A DNA stretch of 64,000 bases from Sacculina carcini (GCA_916048095.2 OU696597.1:5437627-5501626), one strand, 5' to 3'; shown: positions 1-11,890, counted from the first letter of the stretch. A program made the numbers and translations. Notes: generated by a model from the letters alone, not told the origin.

Positions 1-109
1 ACGAGAACATGACGAAATTCGTATCACGTTGCAGACTGCAGGCACTTAGAGACCACTGTCCGACACAGACGGACAGTGGTCGGAATTAGAGGACTGAGTT
101 GAAGACCAA

Positions 110-650
110 GTAATAGCTGGCACCAAACACCCCGAGGTGCAAAAAAACTCATCATGCACGACACGCTTAAGCTATCCGAGGTATTAGATAGTGGCAGGAC
201 AGTCGAGGCATCGTTGACTCATATGAATCAGCTATCCTGGATGAATACAACAGAAATATGACGCCGTCAAATGGAATGCAGCAACATCCGCGAGCAAGAA
301 GGGCCTAGCCGGCAGACAGACAGACACACATCAGGCGGGTGACGCCGTCTGCACGCGCAGATTGAGTGATTCACTCAACGCGATCAAGAAGGGCATAACA
401 GGCGCGTGGAAAGGCGGAAGATCCGTCACATGCACGTATTGTGGAAGACAAAATGAGCAGGGGCGGCGCAACTGCCCCGCGTATGGCACAACATGTAATA
501 ATTATGATAGGCGGGGTCATTGGGTTTCAATGTGTCACGTAACTTGTCCGCGCAATGTACGTGGAATCGAAAAGCATGACGAGGACATTGAAGTAGACAA
601 TCAAACTCCGCATCGACACCGTGGACGAAGTCGAAGGTACCGAACATGAA
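110..650 (+). pseudogene. gag relic of element A (capsid C-terminus and zinc knuckle)
   Basis: Conceptual translation between about 110 and 245 gives a capsid C-terminus-like stretch, broken by an indel in a run of seven A near 143. An open frame from 362 to 649 carries a nucleic-acid-binding region: a CTYCG motif near residue 23, a CPAYG stretch, then a degraded knuckle (CNNYDRRGHW) in which the second cysteine of a C-x2-C-x4-H-x4-C knuckle has become tyrosine. Gag would package element RNA into virus-like particles. The damaged knuckle and frameshift argue against function. Confidence 0.55.
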
Positions 651-1239
651 GTGTACATAAACCTGGATACTGAACGATTTGACACCGTGTTCAGCATGAA
701 ATTCAAGGTAGAGGCTGATGCAGGATACCGGTGCTGCTGGCAATATTTTGTCATTGCGTATGATCCAAAAATTGTTTCAGCGCCAGAAACCCGCCAGTGG
801 CAACACCAGACCGTGCCGCTCGGTGCTCACAGCGTACCATGATAATTCAAGTAAACCAACGCCCATAAGTCATTTCGGCATTGTGAGCTTGGTGTGTCGA
901 CACGTCAATGACAAGACCGCTACACTAGATCTATTCTGGACTGGACACAAAACGCACGGCTTTCCTCGGCTGGCCGTTGTGCAAGGCGCTCGATATTGTG
1001 CGAGTTACGCCGACATGATAAGAACGAGTCACCAACAAACAGCCAGCTAAAATAAGTGCGTGTTGTACAACGTGAACGACCATAGTCTGCAAGACCAAGA
1101 AGCATTTGACTGAGTTCACAGTAGAGATCAACTGAAGGACAATACCCGGACAGGTTCGACACCATCGGACACATTCCCGGGAGTACCGCATCGTTTTGCG
1201 AGCCGGAGCCCAGCCGGTGGGACATGCATCTAGACAAGT

Positions 1240-2622
1240 ACCCATCAAAGCGAAGAATAATTTACAGCAGACTCTTAACGAAATGGAGGCTCAAGGGGTT
1301 ATTGAGCGCGTAACAAAGCCAACCGAATGGTGAGCAGCCTCACGTGTACGCGGAAAGCAAACGGACAATTGAGAGTATGTCTGGACTCAAATGATCTCAA
1401 TAAATGCATCATGAGAACTCACCACCGCGCTCCCACATTTGCTGATATATCGCACTAGTTAACCGGAGCAATTTTTTATAGTAAATTGGACGCCAAGGAT
1501 GGATACTGGTCAGTGGAATTGGATGCCATTCGGGTTGAGGATGTCGCAGGACGTATTCCAGGAAAAAATGGATGCAATAATCGAGCAATGCCCAGGTGCT
1601 ATTGGCATTGCCGACGACGTGGTGGTGTACTCCACCACTGAAGAAGAACACGACACCCGTCTTCACAACTTGATGAGAGTAGCAAGACATTCGGGACTGA
1701 CTTTTAACAGCAGTAAGTGCTTCATAAAGTGCAGTAGCATCAAATTATTCGGATCAGTTTTTGATGCAAGCGGGAAACACCCTGACCCGGATAAAGTCAA
1801 AGACTTAAAGGACATGCAGGAGCCACACAACAAGACTGAATTGTAAGAGTTTCTGGGTTTGTCAACCTACATGAGCCCGTTTTTAAGCGGTATGGCTGGG
1901 AAAACGGCACTACTGAGAGATTCGCTGCGAAAGGAGGCACTTTTCAACTGGCTTCCCCAGCATGCAGCAGATTTCGAGGATATAAAGTGAGCAATATCGA
2001 AAGAAACTACGCTGTCATATTACGACACACAAAAACTCACCGAAATCTAAGTACTCGTGTCCCAAAATGGCTTGGGAGCCGTGCTAATCCAAGAAGACAG
2101 GCCGATAGCGATCATACACCGCTGGAGATTATTTAGAAGAAACACCTACAAGCTGCCCCATCTCGACTGCAAAGTATGCCTCTAGCACTGCAGCCATACG
2201 ACTATGAGATCAAATACACCAAGACAGACGTCATTACAGCGGCTGACACACCATCTAGAGCGCAAGGGGCATGCAACGATCATATCGATCTTGATGTGCA
2301 AATCGACCACGTCCATTTCGAACCACAGCGGATCAGAGATATTCGGAATGAGACACAAAAGGACCCTGAGTTGCCGACACTCAGCGAGACAATAAACAGG
2401 GATTGCCCGAAAGAATCGGACACAACCGGGAGGATCAGCATGCATACTGGCCATATCGGGACGAATTATCAATTGCGGATGGTGTAGTGAGAGGACAGCG
2501 CGTTGTCATCCCATCATCAATAAAATCCATGATCCTGAAGCAGTTGCACGGGGCACATCTGGGTGAATAAAAGTGCAAGCTGTTGGCTCGGGAATGTGTA
2601 TTTTGGATAAGGATCAACAATG
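1240..2622 (+). pseudogene. RT / RNase H / integrase N-terminus relic of element A
   Basis: Reverse transcriptase is recognised from the conserved MPFGL stretch near 1525 and the catalytic ADD motif near 1610, followed by typical Gypsy RT thumb sequence up to about 1985. A stop at 1844 and frame changes break it. An RNase H end (the YxxxIKY stretch then the AADTPSR signature near 2245) and the start of the integrase zinc-binding domain follow to 2622, where the solo LTR cuts in. In life this would be one Pol polyprotein copying element RNA to DNA. Here it is a relic. Confidence 0.65.
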
Positions 2623-3421
2623 ACATATGTAACAGTGTTGTCTTCAAGTAGCCGGTGTTGATATCTGTTGTTGGCGAGATAGTTTAAGTGGAGCTGGCCT
2701 CTTGACGTTGTGCGCCGCGATAACACTCAAGTGCTGGTTCCAAACACAGTTGATTGTTGAAGAAACAATGTATTGCGTCGTGATATTATATCTAATGTTG
2801 CTGTTCCTAACTCTATCTGTACTAACGTTACTCGTATATCCAGTGTTCTATCCTATCTGCTCTCCCGTTCTATCCTCTGGTGTTGCTATACTCTGTTTCG
2901 TTGCATTCTCCCTCTGAACCTCTCCACTTCTCTACTGAATCTCGTCCACTGCTGCTGGTGCTCAATCTCTATCGCTGCTGCCGCTGCTCAATCTCTCTAC
3001 CTGCCGAATTGTGAAAACACTGTGCTTATATAGTGTCAACTAGCGCCGCCTACCTCATTCTCCATCTCCAAGTAGTGCACGACCTCATTAGTTACGGACC
3101 ACAAGCTCACCACAATGCAACACGCCCGGCAACACGCACATAGCCTTACACACCGGTGTGAGTATATATACGTGAGCGCGTGCTGCTCTGCTTTCTCATA
3201 ATGTCTTGCATTAACTAATGCTTTCTTATTGCCTACTGTGTTGACAGTGATGTATGTGTTTACGCGCTACTTTCTATCCTAACTTTTATCCTATCCTATG
3301 CAATATTTAATGCACAACATGCAATACACTATGTACAAAACAATAAACGATTACTAAATATAGATATAAGAATATAATTTATATATAACACCGCATGAAA
3401 TATATACATTGTTACAACATA
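2623..3421 (+). mobile_element. Solo LTR (2628-3416) with 5-bp TSD ACATA
   Basis: A 789-bp insert begins TGTAACA and ends TGTTACA, so it has the TG...CA ends of an LTR with a 7-bp terminal inverted repeat. It is flanked on both sides by ACATA (2623-2627 and 3417-3421). It contains a TATA-like stretch near 3171 and an AATAAA near 3341, which set the orientation as +. There is no internal coding region, so it is best read as a solo LTR left by LTR-LTR recombination. It splits the HHCC zinc-binding domain of element A integrase. Joining the flanks restores the reading order of that domain apart from one stop codon. Confidence 0.8.
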
Positions 3422-3427
3422 TAAGAC

Positions 3428-4345
3428 ATGTGCAAGAGCTGTCATGTTTGTAACAAATTCGCAAAGGCGCCTCGGAAGGAACCGTTACTACCACACGAGG
3501 TATCAACTCGACCCTGGCAAGATGTTGGAGCCGAACTCTTGGATTGGGATGGCAAGAAATACCTAGCCATCGCTGGTTACTACTCGAAGTTTTCAATTGT
3601 ACGGCGAATGCTTTTGTACTGCAGTTCGACTGAGGTGAAACATGCACTTAAGCAGACATTTGCGGAATATGGAATTCCCGAGAAGATGGTGCGTGACAAC
3701 GGACCACAATTTAGTTCGCACGAGTTCGCACGCTCTACGAAAGAATGGAACATCCATCACATCAGTAGCTCTCCACACTACCCCCAGTCGAACGGCTTGA
3801 TCGAGCGCACAATACAAACGCTAAGACAAACAATGAAGAAGGCGAATGAGAGTGGAGACGACCTGCAGCTTGCTCTTTTGAATCTGAGGGCGACACCGAT
3901 CGACAGGAAACTACCCAGCCCTGCCGAGCTCCTGATGAACAGAAGACTGAGGGGTGTCCTTCCAGGCATCGTGAGCAACCAGAATATTGACCGAGATATA
4001 CACCGAGCGAGACCACAGGAGCGGCAAGACGAGCAGGCGACACATTACAATCGCTCGGTAGCAACTCGCCCCGATTTCAATACTGGCGAACCCATATACA
4101 TCCGACAAGCGAACAACACATGGCAGCGGGGTAGAGTTGTCTCCAGATCAACCGACCACTCGAGCTCATATCAGGTCCTAACAGAATCCGGACGGAGTTT
4201 ACGCCGAAGCAAAAGCTTCATAAGACCAGCTGACACTGCCACGTCGTCACCAAACAACGTCAGCGATGACCCAGCAGCAAATGAAGATACGAGTCCTGCT
4301 ACACTGTCGGAAGCACGAGCAGGGACGCCGGTGGTGTTGACTTAA
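3428..4345 (+). pseudogene. Integrase of element A, long open fragment (305 codons)
   Basis: Integrase inserts element cDNA into the genome. The open frame starts at the C-x2-C pair of the zinc-binding domain (CKSCHVC, residues 2-8). It then shows a DDE core: a first acidic position near residue 40 (LLDWDG), the second Asp in RDNGPQF (about residue 95), and the Glu in SNGLIERT (about residue 125). A Gypsy-type C-terminal domain with basic, Ser/Thr-rich tail follows. The first ATG is only the point after the solo LTR and not a natural start, so the protein is a fragment. The catalytic motifs look intact. Confidence 0.7.
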
Positions 4346-4414
4346 AACGACTCTCGGCCGATCGCGTCAAGAGCAGGCCGTCCCCCGAGAAGATAATCTC
4401 CTTAGAAAGGGGGA

Positions 4415-4760
4415 TGTAATGAACGCTAGATGGCACCCCATGTGAAACACTGGACCAAGGCAGTCACCCACGAGACGACTTGTTGTGCGGGTGTCAGATT
4501 ATGATCCGAGCGTGAGTGTTTGCGAATACCATTGTGTGTGTATGCTACGTTCATCTATTACAGTGTAACCGTTCTGTCAACCTTATATTCTTTATGCCAG
4601 TTTTTGTTTTCTACGACGGTAAATTTAAATTATATAATTTCCAAGTAACATGTTTATGTTTATGTTCATGTTCATGTTTATGTTTCAACGGCACTGACAT
4701 TGACCGATTACTGCAGCACGTAGCTCAAAACACTGCTATAACGGGGTAAATATTGAAAAG
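4415..4760 (+). repeat. Probable 3' LTR of element A (right end not defined)
   Basis: Starts TGTAATG immediately after a polypurine tract, as expected for a 3' LTR. The right end could not be fixed because the partner 5' LTR lies outside the window. The end given is a guess from where AT-rich non-LTR-like sequence begins. Confidence 0.4.
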
Positions 4761-5175
4761 ATAGGCTGGGAAGACGTAAGTGGAAGAATGCTATCCCTTC
4801 AATCATCCTTAATCACCACTCACACGGGCGTAGACTTCTATTCAGGCTCGGGTGGTGACGACCATGAGATATTAATACTCAATGCTGGCTCAGTTAGTCA
4901 AACACAGTGATTCTCAAAGACTTGAGCCAACTTAAACAATACATGACGAGTGCAGGACTCACTATGAAACATAGACTTGGACATCACTACGAAATATGAC
5001 TACATTACTATATAATCAAGTTCAACACATACTAAGAAACAAAATACCGACTGCCAATATGATACAACATTTGAAAAATTAATATTCCCATAATAAAACG
5101 CAATACTCCGCCCAAGTGACCGCCTTGTCCGGACATTTCGCTGCAGGCCCGAGCGACAACGCCACACAAAGGGCA
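4761..5175. other. Unassigned spacer
   Basis: About 400 bp of moderately AT-rich sequence between element A and the family D solo LTR. I see no open frame with a recognisable motif, no RNA gene and no repeat shared with the rest of the window. Confidence 0.4.
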
Positions 5176-5405
5176 TGTGGGGCTTGCACCACATTAAACA
5201 TATCACACTCCAACACGTTGTATTGCTGAGAGCCGCAGGCACAGTAGTTGTCCAGACACGGGAACAAAAATACGAACCAATGCAAGTATTAGCGCACCGG
5301 TCTCACAAGTAGGTCCTCAGAATATGGGGTCTGCAGCTAAAAATAGTTTCAATAAATGCACCATACAAGCATAAACACAGTAACACACGGACACACATTA
5401 CTGTA

Positions 5406-5613
5406 TGTAATGTCGGTGGTAAAATGCCAAGCCTGCTGAACGAACAAAACTCAATGTACTATGTCACCACAACAAAAACGACGCCAAGCCCAAAACCCAA
5501 CACCAACCAAGCCTCCATGTCCAAACCCTCGACAAAGCATATGGATACAATTGTGAAGCACGACACGAAAGTAGGTGGCGTAAAGTAATTCCATTGCGTA
5601 TGCATACACTACA
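5406..5613 (-). repeat. Gypsy B 3' LTR
   Basis: 208 bp, aligned along its whole length with 9675-9882 with scattered substitutions. TG...CA ends in both orientations. Confidence 0.88.
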
Positions 5614-5632
5614 TCTCCCCACACTTGAAGAT

Positions 5633-6462
5633 TTACATAACATAGTCCCCTAGTCGCACAGGTCGGTGTCGACGGCGACCTCGCGACGACGGAGGCAAAT
5701 CGTCCTGGCCTGGGTCCTCTGGCAAGGACTCGGGGGTCGCCGTGTCTGCGGGATCGGTACCCGACGTGTATGTTCGCTCCGCGCCGTCGTCAGCTCCTTC
5801 GCCGTCCGCGGTACCGGCTGATGCTGATGCGAATTCTGTTACGCATTCCGGTTCAGCAGTTGATTGTACATCAGGCGGCGATACAGCGGTGTGAGAGCGT
5901 ACCAGGTGACGGGGATTCCTGGTCGAGCCACCAAACAGCTGAAAAGCAGAACCGCGACGGCCCGTAATCTTGACGGGTCCGCAGTATCTGCTGGTAGTCC
6001 TGGGCACGTGTCCGGGTCTGCGTACGAACACGAAATCTCCTTGCTTCAAATCCGATGCCCGCGCTGCGTGGCGTCGATCGTACTGACGCTTGTTTCGACG
6101 CTGCTGCCTCTCCACCCGCCGTCGAACATCGCTCTCGTTCGGAGAAACCTCCTGCTAAAGCACAGGTAGCTTCAACAGCAATACCCTGCCGTGCAGCATC
6201 ACTGACGGAGAGTAGCCGGTGGAGCAGTGTGGTGTAGCTCTATAGCTGGCTAGCAAACGACGAACACGTTCCACGATGTTGCTGTCACGGTGGTCCTGCA
6301 GCCAGGATTTGAACGTCCTGTTGACCCGTTCGATTGCCCTGTTTCCTTGTGGCCAATAGACGGAGACTCGGTGGTAATCGATGTCTCGCCTTTTGAGGTA
6401 GTGCTTGAACTCACTGACTAACTGGTAAACTGAGTGCCATTGTCGGTGACAAGCGACTCAGG
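5633..6462 (-). pseudogene. Gypsy B integrase, catalytic core end and C-terminal domain
   Basis: Reads on from the RNase H/integrase frame after a break near 6462. Conceptual translation shows the TDNGTQF motif carrying the second catalytic Asp (near 6445), a stop, the Gly/Glu-containing third motif near 6335, and then an open 160-codon frame (5633-6115). That frame is a typical Gypsy integrase tail: a basic RRNKRQYDRRHAARA start, a GDFVFVRRPG barrel strand and an acidic, proline-rich end. Confidence 0.7.
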
Positions 6463-8066
6463 TTACCCTTCACGAGACCAAACTCCGTCCTGGAAATTCG
6501 TGACGCTCTCTGTTTCGATGGAATCCATCAAACCAACCTCGGCCCACTTGGAGAAATAGTCCACCAGCGTCACGGCGTATCTGCAGCTAGCTGGTGCAGA
6601 CCGTATTGGACCGACGATATTGATTCCCATCTTCATCCAAGGACGTTCCGGTAGTTCTACCGGCTGCAGAGGTTCCGTTCTGGAGCGGCTGCTGAGGACC
6701 TTGTCGCTGCGACTGCATCGCTTGCATTGAGCAGCTGTCTGTGCGACATCAACGTCGAAATCAGGCCACCAAGCGAAGGCGCGCAGGAGTTGCTTGGTGA
6801 GTACGATACCATCGTGTGACGAATGTGCGTGGTCAAGATACTGCTCACGCAGACTGCTTGGCACGACCACTTGGGACGCCGCCTTGATCACCAGTTTGCC
6901 GTCGGTCGAAAGATCGTTTCTGAGTGGAAAGAACGGTTTGATCGCTGGCTCACAATCTTTTACAGAGTTGGGGAAGCCGTGGCGTATGCAGTGCCGTAAC
7001 GCAGCCAATTGAGTGTCGTCCAGCGATGCTGCGCGTAGGTTCTCTCTCGTCACGCAGCTTTCTATTTCGGACAGCAACACGACGACCGCGTAATCCTCAT
7101 CGTTGGCTGCTGCTTCGTCCTCCGGGTCAAAATCGAGCGGCACTCGGGACAGCGCGTCGGCACCGGGCAAGCAATAACCTGGAACATACTGTACAATATA
7201 TGAAAATTGTATTAGCCGAGCCTGCCAGCGAGCAACTCGAGCACCAGCGCGTCCACTGAACCGTGCAGATAGCACCGACCGCAGCGCGGAATGATCGGTG
7301 CGCAGCGTAAAATGCCGGCGCCATAGGAAATTACGAAGTTTTTCGACCGCCTGCACTGCCGCCAAAGCCTCGCGCTCCGTCACTGAGTAGTTGGCTTCAC
7401 TGGCAGTGAACCGGCGGCTCCAGAAAGCTACGGCGCGTTCTGTGCCATGAGCATCGGCCTGCGATAGAACAGCACCGGCGCCTTTGTCGCTGGCGTCGTT
7501 GGTGACCAATGTCGTCCTGCTTACGTCGAACGGCTGCAACGGCTGGGCAGCTTCGATGCGTTTTTTTAGCAACAGGAACGCGGTAGCGTGGTATTGTTCC
7601 CAGCTGAACCCGACATTCTTTCTCAGCAGTTGGAATAGCGGGGACGTTATCTCTACATACCCGGGAACGAACTGTGCCACCCAGACACAAAGACCAAGAA
7701 AACTCCGCAGTTCGTTGGCGTTTTCGGGAGTGGTATCGTCGCGAACGGCGCGGATGTGGTCTTCTGACGGAGAAACTCCTTCCTCAGACAAGATGTAACC
7801 ACGAAACCTGATATTGCTTCTGGCTTCTGTCGACTTCTCTGTGTTAAGCGCCACGTTAGCCTGTCGCAACCGCTTCTTCACGAGTGCGAGACGCTGGTCG
7901 TGTATTTGCCGATTCGGCCCACAAATGACAATATCGTCTATATAGTGACAACAGCCGGGGATACCCTCCAACAGGCGATCCAGAAGTCGCTATAAAGCGG
8001 CTCCAGCGGACGCGAGCCCCAATGGGACTCGACGGAACTGGAAAAATCCGTCGTGTGTTATGAACG
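6463..8066 (-). pseudogene. Gypsy B RT-RNase H-integrase frame (502-codon open part at 6463-7971)
   Basis: This part of Pol makes element cDNA and removes the RNA template. The open frame carries the RT catalytic motif YIDDIVI at residues 11-17, the RT thumb, an RNase H domain with TNDAS near residue 155 and the RTDHSAL and PGADALSR signatures. The integrase zinc finger follows, with the core start at GINIVGP. In that last motif the usual catalytic Asp is Asn (codon 6619-6621). Upstream, a stop near 7993 and a frameshift near 8060 separate it from the protease/RT N-terminus. Three defects plus the Asp change make it inactive. Confidence 0.85.
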
Positions 8067-9272
8067 CACATCGAGATGAGAGAATACTTTCCCGTTCAAC
8101 TCTGACTGGAGCTCCTCTAAAGTCGGCAGAGGGTGCACCTCGTCGACAATCTGGCTATTCGGTCCTCTGAGGTCCACACAGAGTCGAATCGCACCAGATC
8201 GTTTTCGAGCGACTACAATGGGACTCACCAACGGTGAAGAATTTACGCGCTCGATGACGCCCTGTGCCAGTAGTTTCTCCAGCTCGGCTGACACGTCGCT
8301 GCGTATCGCCAGTGGTAGTCTGCGCAGTGGAATTCGCGTTGGTTCAGCCGTCGGTTTCAGGCGAATCCGATGACGGTAGCCGACGATCGCCGGCAGCTCT
8401 GTTTCCGTCGACATTTCCGGTGAGGAAGCCGTGGCGATCAATCCGCGGTCTGGATGAATGGCTAGGCCCAGCTTGGACAGTGCATCCAGTCCCAGCAGTG
8501 CCTCCGGCGCATCTGTGTCCACGATGTAAAAATCAACGGACGCCGTGTGAGAGCCAGCAGGCAATATTCCAACCACCGAGAGCGGTCTGTGTCCGATGCC
8601 AAACAGTTCGGTGGTGGTTGAGTGTACTGGCGTACCTTTGAAATGATGGCGCGCCAACGGCAGACTCATGACGCATACACTCGCCCCAGTATCTATTTGG
8701 AGCTCCACGTCGGCGGAACGACCTGAGTGCAAGGTCACTCTGGCATCACACGAGAGTCGCCTTGCACGGTAGGTGTTGCAGGAATGGATCGTAACGCCTT
8801 TGACTGGACCAGACCGTTTTGCGTTTGCCATTCGTCCCTCACGGTTGGGCGCCGATGACTGGCATACGTTTGCCCAGTGGCCCTTGCGACCACATTTGTT
8901 GCACGTCGTGTTTCTTGCCGGGCAATGCTGTTGTCTCGGTGCGCTGTGGCGTCGTCCACAATGAGTGCAGGGTGTTGACGCGCGCGGAGGCGCATGATTG
9001 GCATTCGGCTTACTGTTGACGTGAATCTTGTTTGTAGTGGCCTGTAATGAAACATCGTCTTTGGTCGTCGCCCGCATTTGTGCTGATTGTTGGAGGGACA
9101 GTTCGTAAGCTGTGGCGACGGCGAGAAGATAATTTAGTGTTAAGACCGAATCTTGCAGAAATTTCTCGCGCAAACGTGGGTGGCGTGTGTGTTCGACGAC
9201 CTGATCTCTGATTAGTTCTTCAGTTAACTGGCCGAAGTTGCACTTCGCCGCCAGTCTCCGAAGCAACGACAC
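8058..9272 (-). pseudogene. Gypsy B Gag C-terminus, protease and RT N-terminus (404-codon open part)
   Basis: Open frame with a capsid C-terminal helix-rich part (residues 1-60), a nucleocapsid with CTHCG and the C-x2-C-x4-H-x4-C knuckle CNKCGRKGHWANVC (around residue 125), the aspartic protease active site DTGAS (about residue 196, intact) with its closing LLGLDAL stretch, and the start of RT up to HLDV. The first Met is not the Gag start: the frame continues upstream through a single stop near 9285 to the N-terminal part of gag. Confidence 0.85.
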
Positions 9273-9284
9273 GTAGTCGCTTGT

Positions 9285-9613
9285 CTACTCTGTCTCGAGC
9301 TGTCTGCGCTGCCGGAAGGTGAAGCGTTCCACGATCACATCAATCTTGGGAGAGTAGTGCGCAACGATAACCCTCTTGGCTTGGTCGTAATTGCTCTCAT
9401 TTTCACGCTTCATCTCCTGTAGCAGACTGAGATATGCTCGCCGTGCCTCGCTGCCAATACAGTGAATGAGCATCGCTTCAAGTCGGTTGTCGCTGAAACT
9501 TTACCTCCGATAGCTAGGATATAGTTTTCGAAATCGAAGAGCCAGCTAGACCATGGAGCTTGGGGTGTACCAGGATTTTGCAAATACGGATGCGGAGCGC
9601 ATACCCCTTCCAT
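9285..9613 (-). pseudogene. Gypsy B Gag N-terminus (start at 9613)
   Basis: The likely Gag start is the ATG at 9613, because the translation from there aligns motif by motif with the Gag start of Gypsy I at 52772: a short Met-Glu-Gly leader, a proline-rich stretch, then W-x7-YI. A frameshift near 9475 and an in-frame stop near 9285 break it. Role: capsid of the intracellular particle. Confidence 0.75.
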
Positions 9614-9674
9614 AGCGGATACTTCAAAATACGAATAACATTTGAAAAATACGCGGAAGAACTCTTCGCCAATT

Positions 9675-9882
9675 TGTAATGTCGGTGGTGAAATGGCAAG
9701 CCTGCTGAGCGAACAAAACCCAATATATTTAGTCACCACAACAAAAACCACGCCAATCCCAAAACCCAACACCAACCAAGCATCTATGTCCAAACCCTCG
9801 ACACAGCACATTGTTACAATTGTGAAGCACGACACGAAAGTAGGTGGTGTAAAGTAATTCCTTTACGTATGCATACACTACA
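9675..9882 (-). repeat. Gypsy B 5' LTR
   Basis: 208 bp, partner of 5406-5613. On the - strand its end is followed within two bases by the TTGGCG primer-binding-site-like stretch. Confidence 0.88.
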
Positions 9883-10198
9883 CTGTACAAAAATACACAA
9901 TAGGGACCTTAGGCGACATACAAGGATACAGTCACAACATGCACACACTCTTGAACTTGATATATTTTGAGCGCACACAGACAGACATACAGATCCAGTT
10001 CCACTTGACAATGCAAGTATAATGACTGGAGGTAACACACACGCATAAAGGTACATCGTATTACATGCAGATGAACTTGAAGGAAACAAAGGAATGACAC
10101 ACGGGCATACCAAATACATACACACACAATTTGACATCGCGTACATTCTAATTGCCCACAAACACGTATACAATAATCAGCTGATTGCTGGCACCACA

Positions 10199-11170
10199 TG
10201 CATGTGAGTGGTATTCGGGGGCTCCGCCTCTTCGCTTCAACTGCTCTCGCACACGCCACGGAAGATGCGCGGCGAGCAGTGTGAACCGCCGCTACTGGCT
10301 GCGCCAACGGGCAATGCGAGAGAACAAGCTTCCTTTTGTCCAGACAGAGTGGACAATGGCGGGGAGCACGAGATAGCGGATGTGAATCACGTGATCACGG
10401 ATACGAGCCCTCCAAACACGATTGACGTTGTAGCCGTCGTTGGGGGTTTGTCTGGCTTGCGCCGCCAGCGTCCCTAATTCCTTTATTAATTTTAATATAA
10501 TGTTTATTAGTATGCGTGGATAAGCTATGTGTTGATGTGAAATCGTTCATTCGCGTGTTATTAGAAATGTATATTTGTTCGTTGTAAATAATTTATAGTA
10601 AAGACAGCGGGAGAGTTGACGGCATATTCTCAGTGTAGTATGTCTTCCCCTTTCTTTCTGTTTGCCGCGCTCGTCCCGTGAATATATCCGCTGTCTCTAC
10701 GCTGTTACAATACAAGTGTTGAATCAGACTCGCTCGTAGCTGTCAAATCAGACCAACGGCTATCGAACTCGCGCTACAACATCAGGTCTCTGCAGTGCTG
10801 GTATAAAGCACATCTGTTGTTGGTCGTCATACACTGGTTTTGATCACCAGCGCTCGAGCATCGACATGATGCGCTTAAATTCGGAATTTGATAGTAGAAT
10901 ACGTAGAGGACGCGCGCTTGTGCCACATTATGTTGACGTCATCATGCATATTGCGTTTTAGGGCACTCAGTTAGGTCTGTTGTACGGTCTCGTCGCTTTG
11001 GATCCGGTGCAATCTATATAGATCCTCTGCGGATTTTTTACACACGCATTTATTGAACATCCGAGCAAAAATATAATGTAATAAACAATAGCTATCAAAA
11101 CAGGACACAGGCGGTGTTGCCGCGCATGATGGCCAGACTAATTCGCTGAATTAGCCAGGCAGATTCACGC
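10199..11170. other. Unassigned region
   Basis: Right of the family D solo LTR. A weak open frame (about 10208-10474) has no recognisable motif. A stretch 10501-10709 starts TGTTTATT and ends CTGTTACA and could be an LTR, but no partner or TSD was found. A TATA-like CTATATAG lies near 11012. No RNA gene seen. Confidence 0.35.
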
Positions 11171-11209
11171 TTCTCGCTTGTGCGCTCTGCGATCTTTCGA
11201 CGGATGTGC

Positions 11210-11623
11210 TTACACAGGGTCTAGCATGCCGGTCCCAGAACACCGCTGGTCTCCACCGCTACTGGTACGAAATGGTACCGGTCCGTCAGCGATGTGTACC
11301 GCTGGCGCTTGCGTTGTTCTGCGGATTGTACCTGATATCTGTTGCTCTTTTGACGTGTCTCGTGTTGTGGCATAGGAGACAACTGTTTTCGTAGTGGTGT
11401 AATTTGCTGCATGATTTGCATATGTGGATGTACGCTGGACACTTGACAATTCGGGCTTGACGGTTGCCTCCGTATCCTTGTTCACCACAATGTCCACACG
11501 GTGTGTGTTTCTGCCATGTGTGGACGTTTTCTGAGTCACTGTCATTTGTAGGCGATGGTATGTGCTCATCGTTGCAGTGAATGTGATAACGCATTGAATC
11601 TGATGGGTAGATAACTTGCCCAT
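11210..11623 (-). pseudogene. gag nucleocapsid relic of an LTR retrotransposon
   Basis: On the - strand one frame (11286-11594) encodes a cysteine pattern like the nucleocapsids of elements A and K: CGHCG, then a CPAY stretch, then CKSC followed by His and a final Cys. Surrounding sequence is Thr/Ser-rich. The pattern is split between two frames and I found no protease or RT next to it, so this is an isolated fragment. Confidence 0.45.
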
Positions 11624-11813
11624 CTCATTGTCTCCTACTGTAGTGTTATGTGCATGGAGTGTTAGTGTGTGTGTGTGTGTGTGATTCGCGTTTGTGCTCG
11701 TGATGTGTACTGTGTTTGTATGTATGTATGAATATCACGACGTGAATTGTTCATGCCCCGCGGCGGCGGCGAGTGACCGGCTCGCTGTTGATTGGTTGCT
11801 GCGGCGGGTTAGG

Positions 11814-11888
<75 letters not shown>
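11814..11888. repeat. (GT)n microsatellite
   Basis: About 37 uninterrupted GT units. A shorter GT run lies just upstream near 11668. The Cys-Val open frame across it is a by-product of the repeat. Confidence 0.97.

Positions 11889-11890
<2 letters not shown>

Larger units (their letters stand above)
1..4414 (+). mobile_element. Gypsy element A, 5' end outside the window, degenerate
   Basis: A Ty3/Gypsy-type LTR retrotransposon body read on the + strand in the order gag, protease, RT, RNase H, integrase. The window opens inside its gag or leader, so the 5' LTR is not seen. The body ends at a purine run (about 4406-4414) directly before a TGTAATG LTR start. It is interrupted at 2628-3416 by a solo LTR of another family. 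Many stops and frameshifts show it is dead. The integrase half is much better kept than the gag-RT half. Confidence 0.75.
5406..9882 (-). mobile_element. Gypsy B, full-length insertion with 5-bp TSD CTGTA
   Basis: A 4477-bp LTR retrotransposon on the - strand. Its two 208-bp LTRs (5406-5613 and 9675-9882) begin TGTAATG and end CACTACA in + orientation. CTGTA flanks both ends (5401-5405 and 9883-9887). On the - strand a TTGGCGAAGAG primer-binding-site-like stretch follows the 5' LTR, then gag, protease, RT, RNase H and integrase in Gypsy order. No env-like frame is present. The LTRs differ at several positions, and gag and pol carry a few frameshifts and stops. It is fairly recent but non-functional. 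It is related to Gypsy I by its gag. Confidence 0.9.
5176..10198 (-). mobile_element. Solo LTR of family D, split by Gypsy B
   Basis: The sequences 5176-5405 and 9883-10198 together form one copy, reverse-complemented, of the about 530-bp LTR that also flanks Gypsy D at 22686-23211 and 31225-31756. All three share the GGTGCCAGCAATCAGCTGAT start and a closing CCACA. Gypsy B sits in the middle with a CTGTA duplication. No family D coding sequence is attached, so this is a solo LTR. A clear TSD of the solo LTR itself was not found. Confidence 0.75.

Noticed and set aside
10501..10709. Possible solo LTR (TGTTTATT...CTGTTACA)
   Set aside because: No matching TSD (TATAA against ATACA) and no partner copy in the window.
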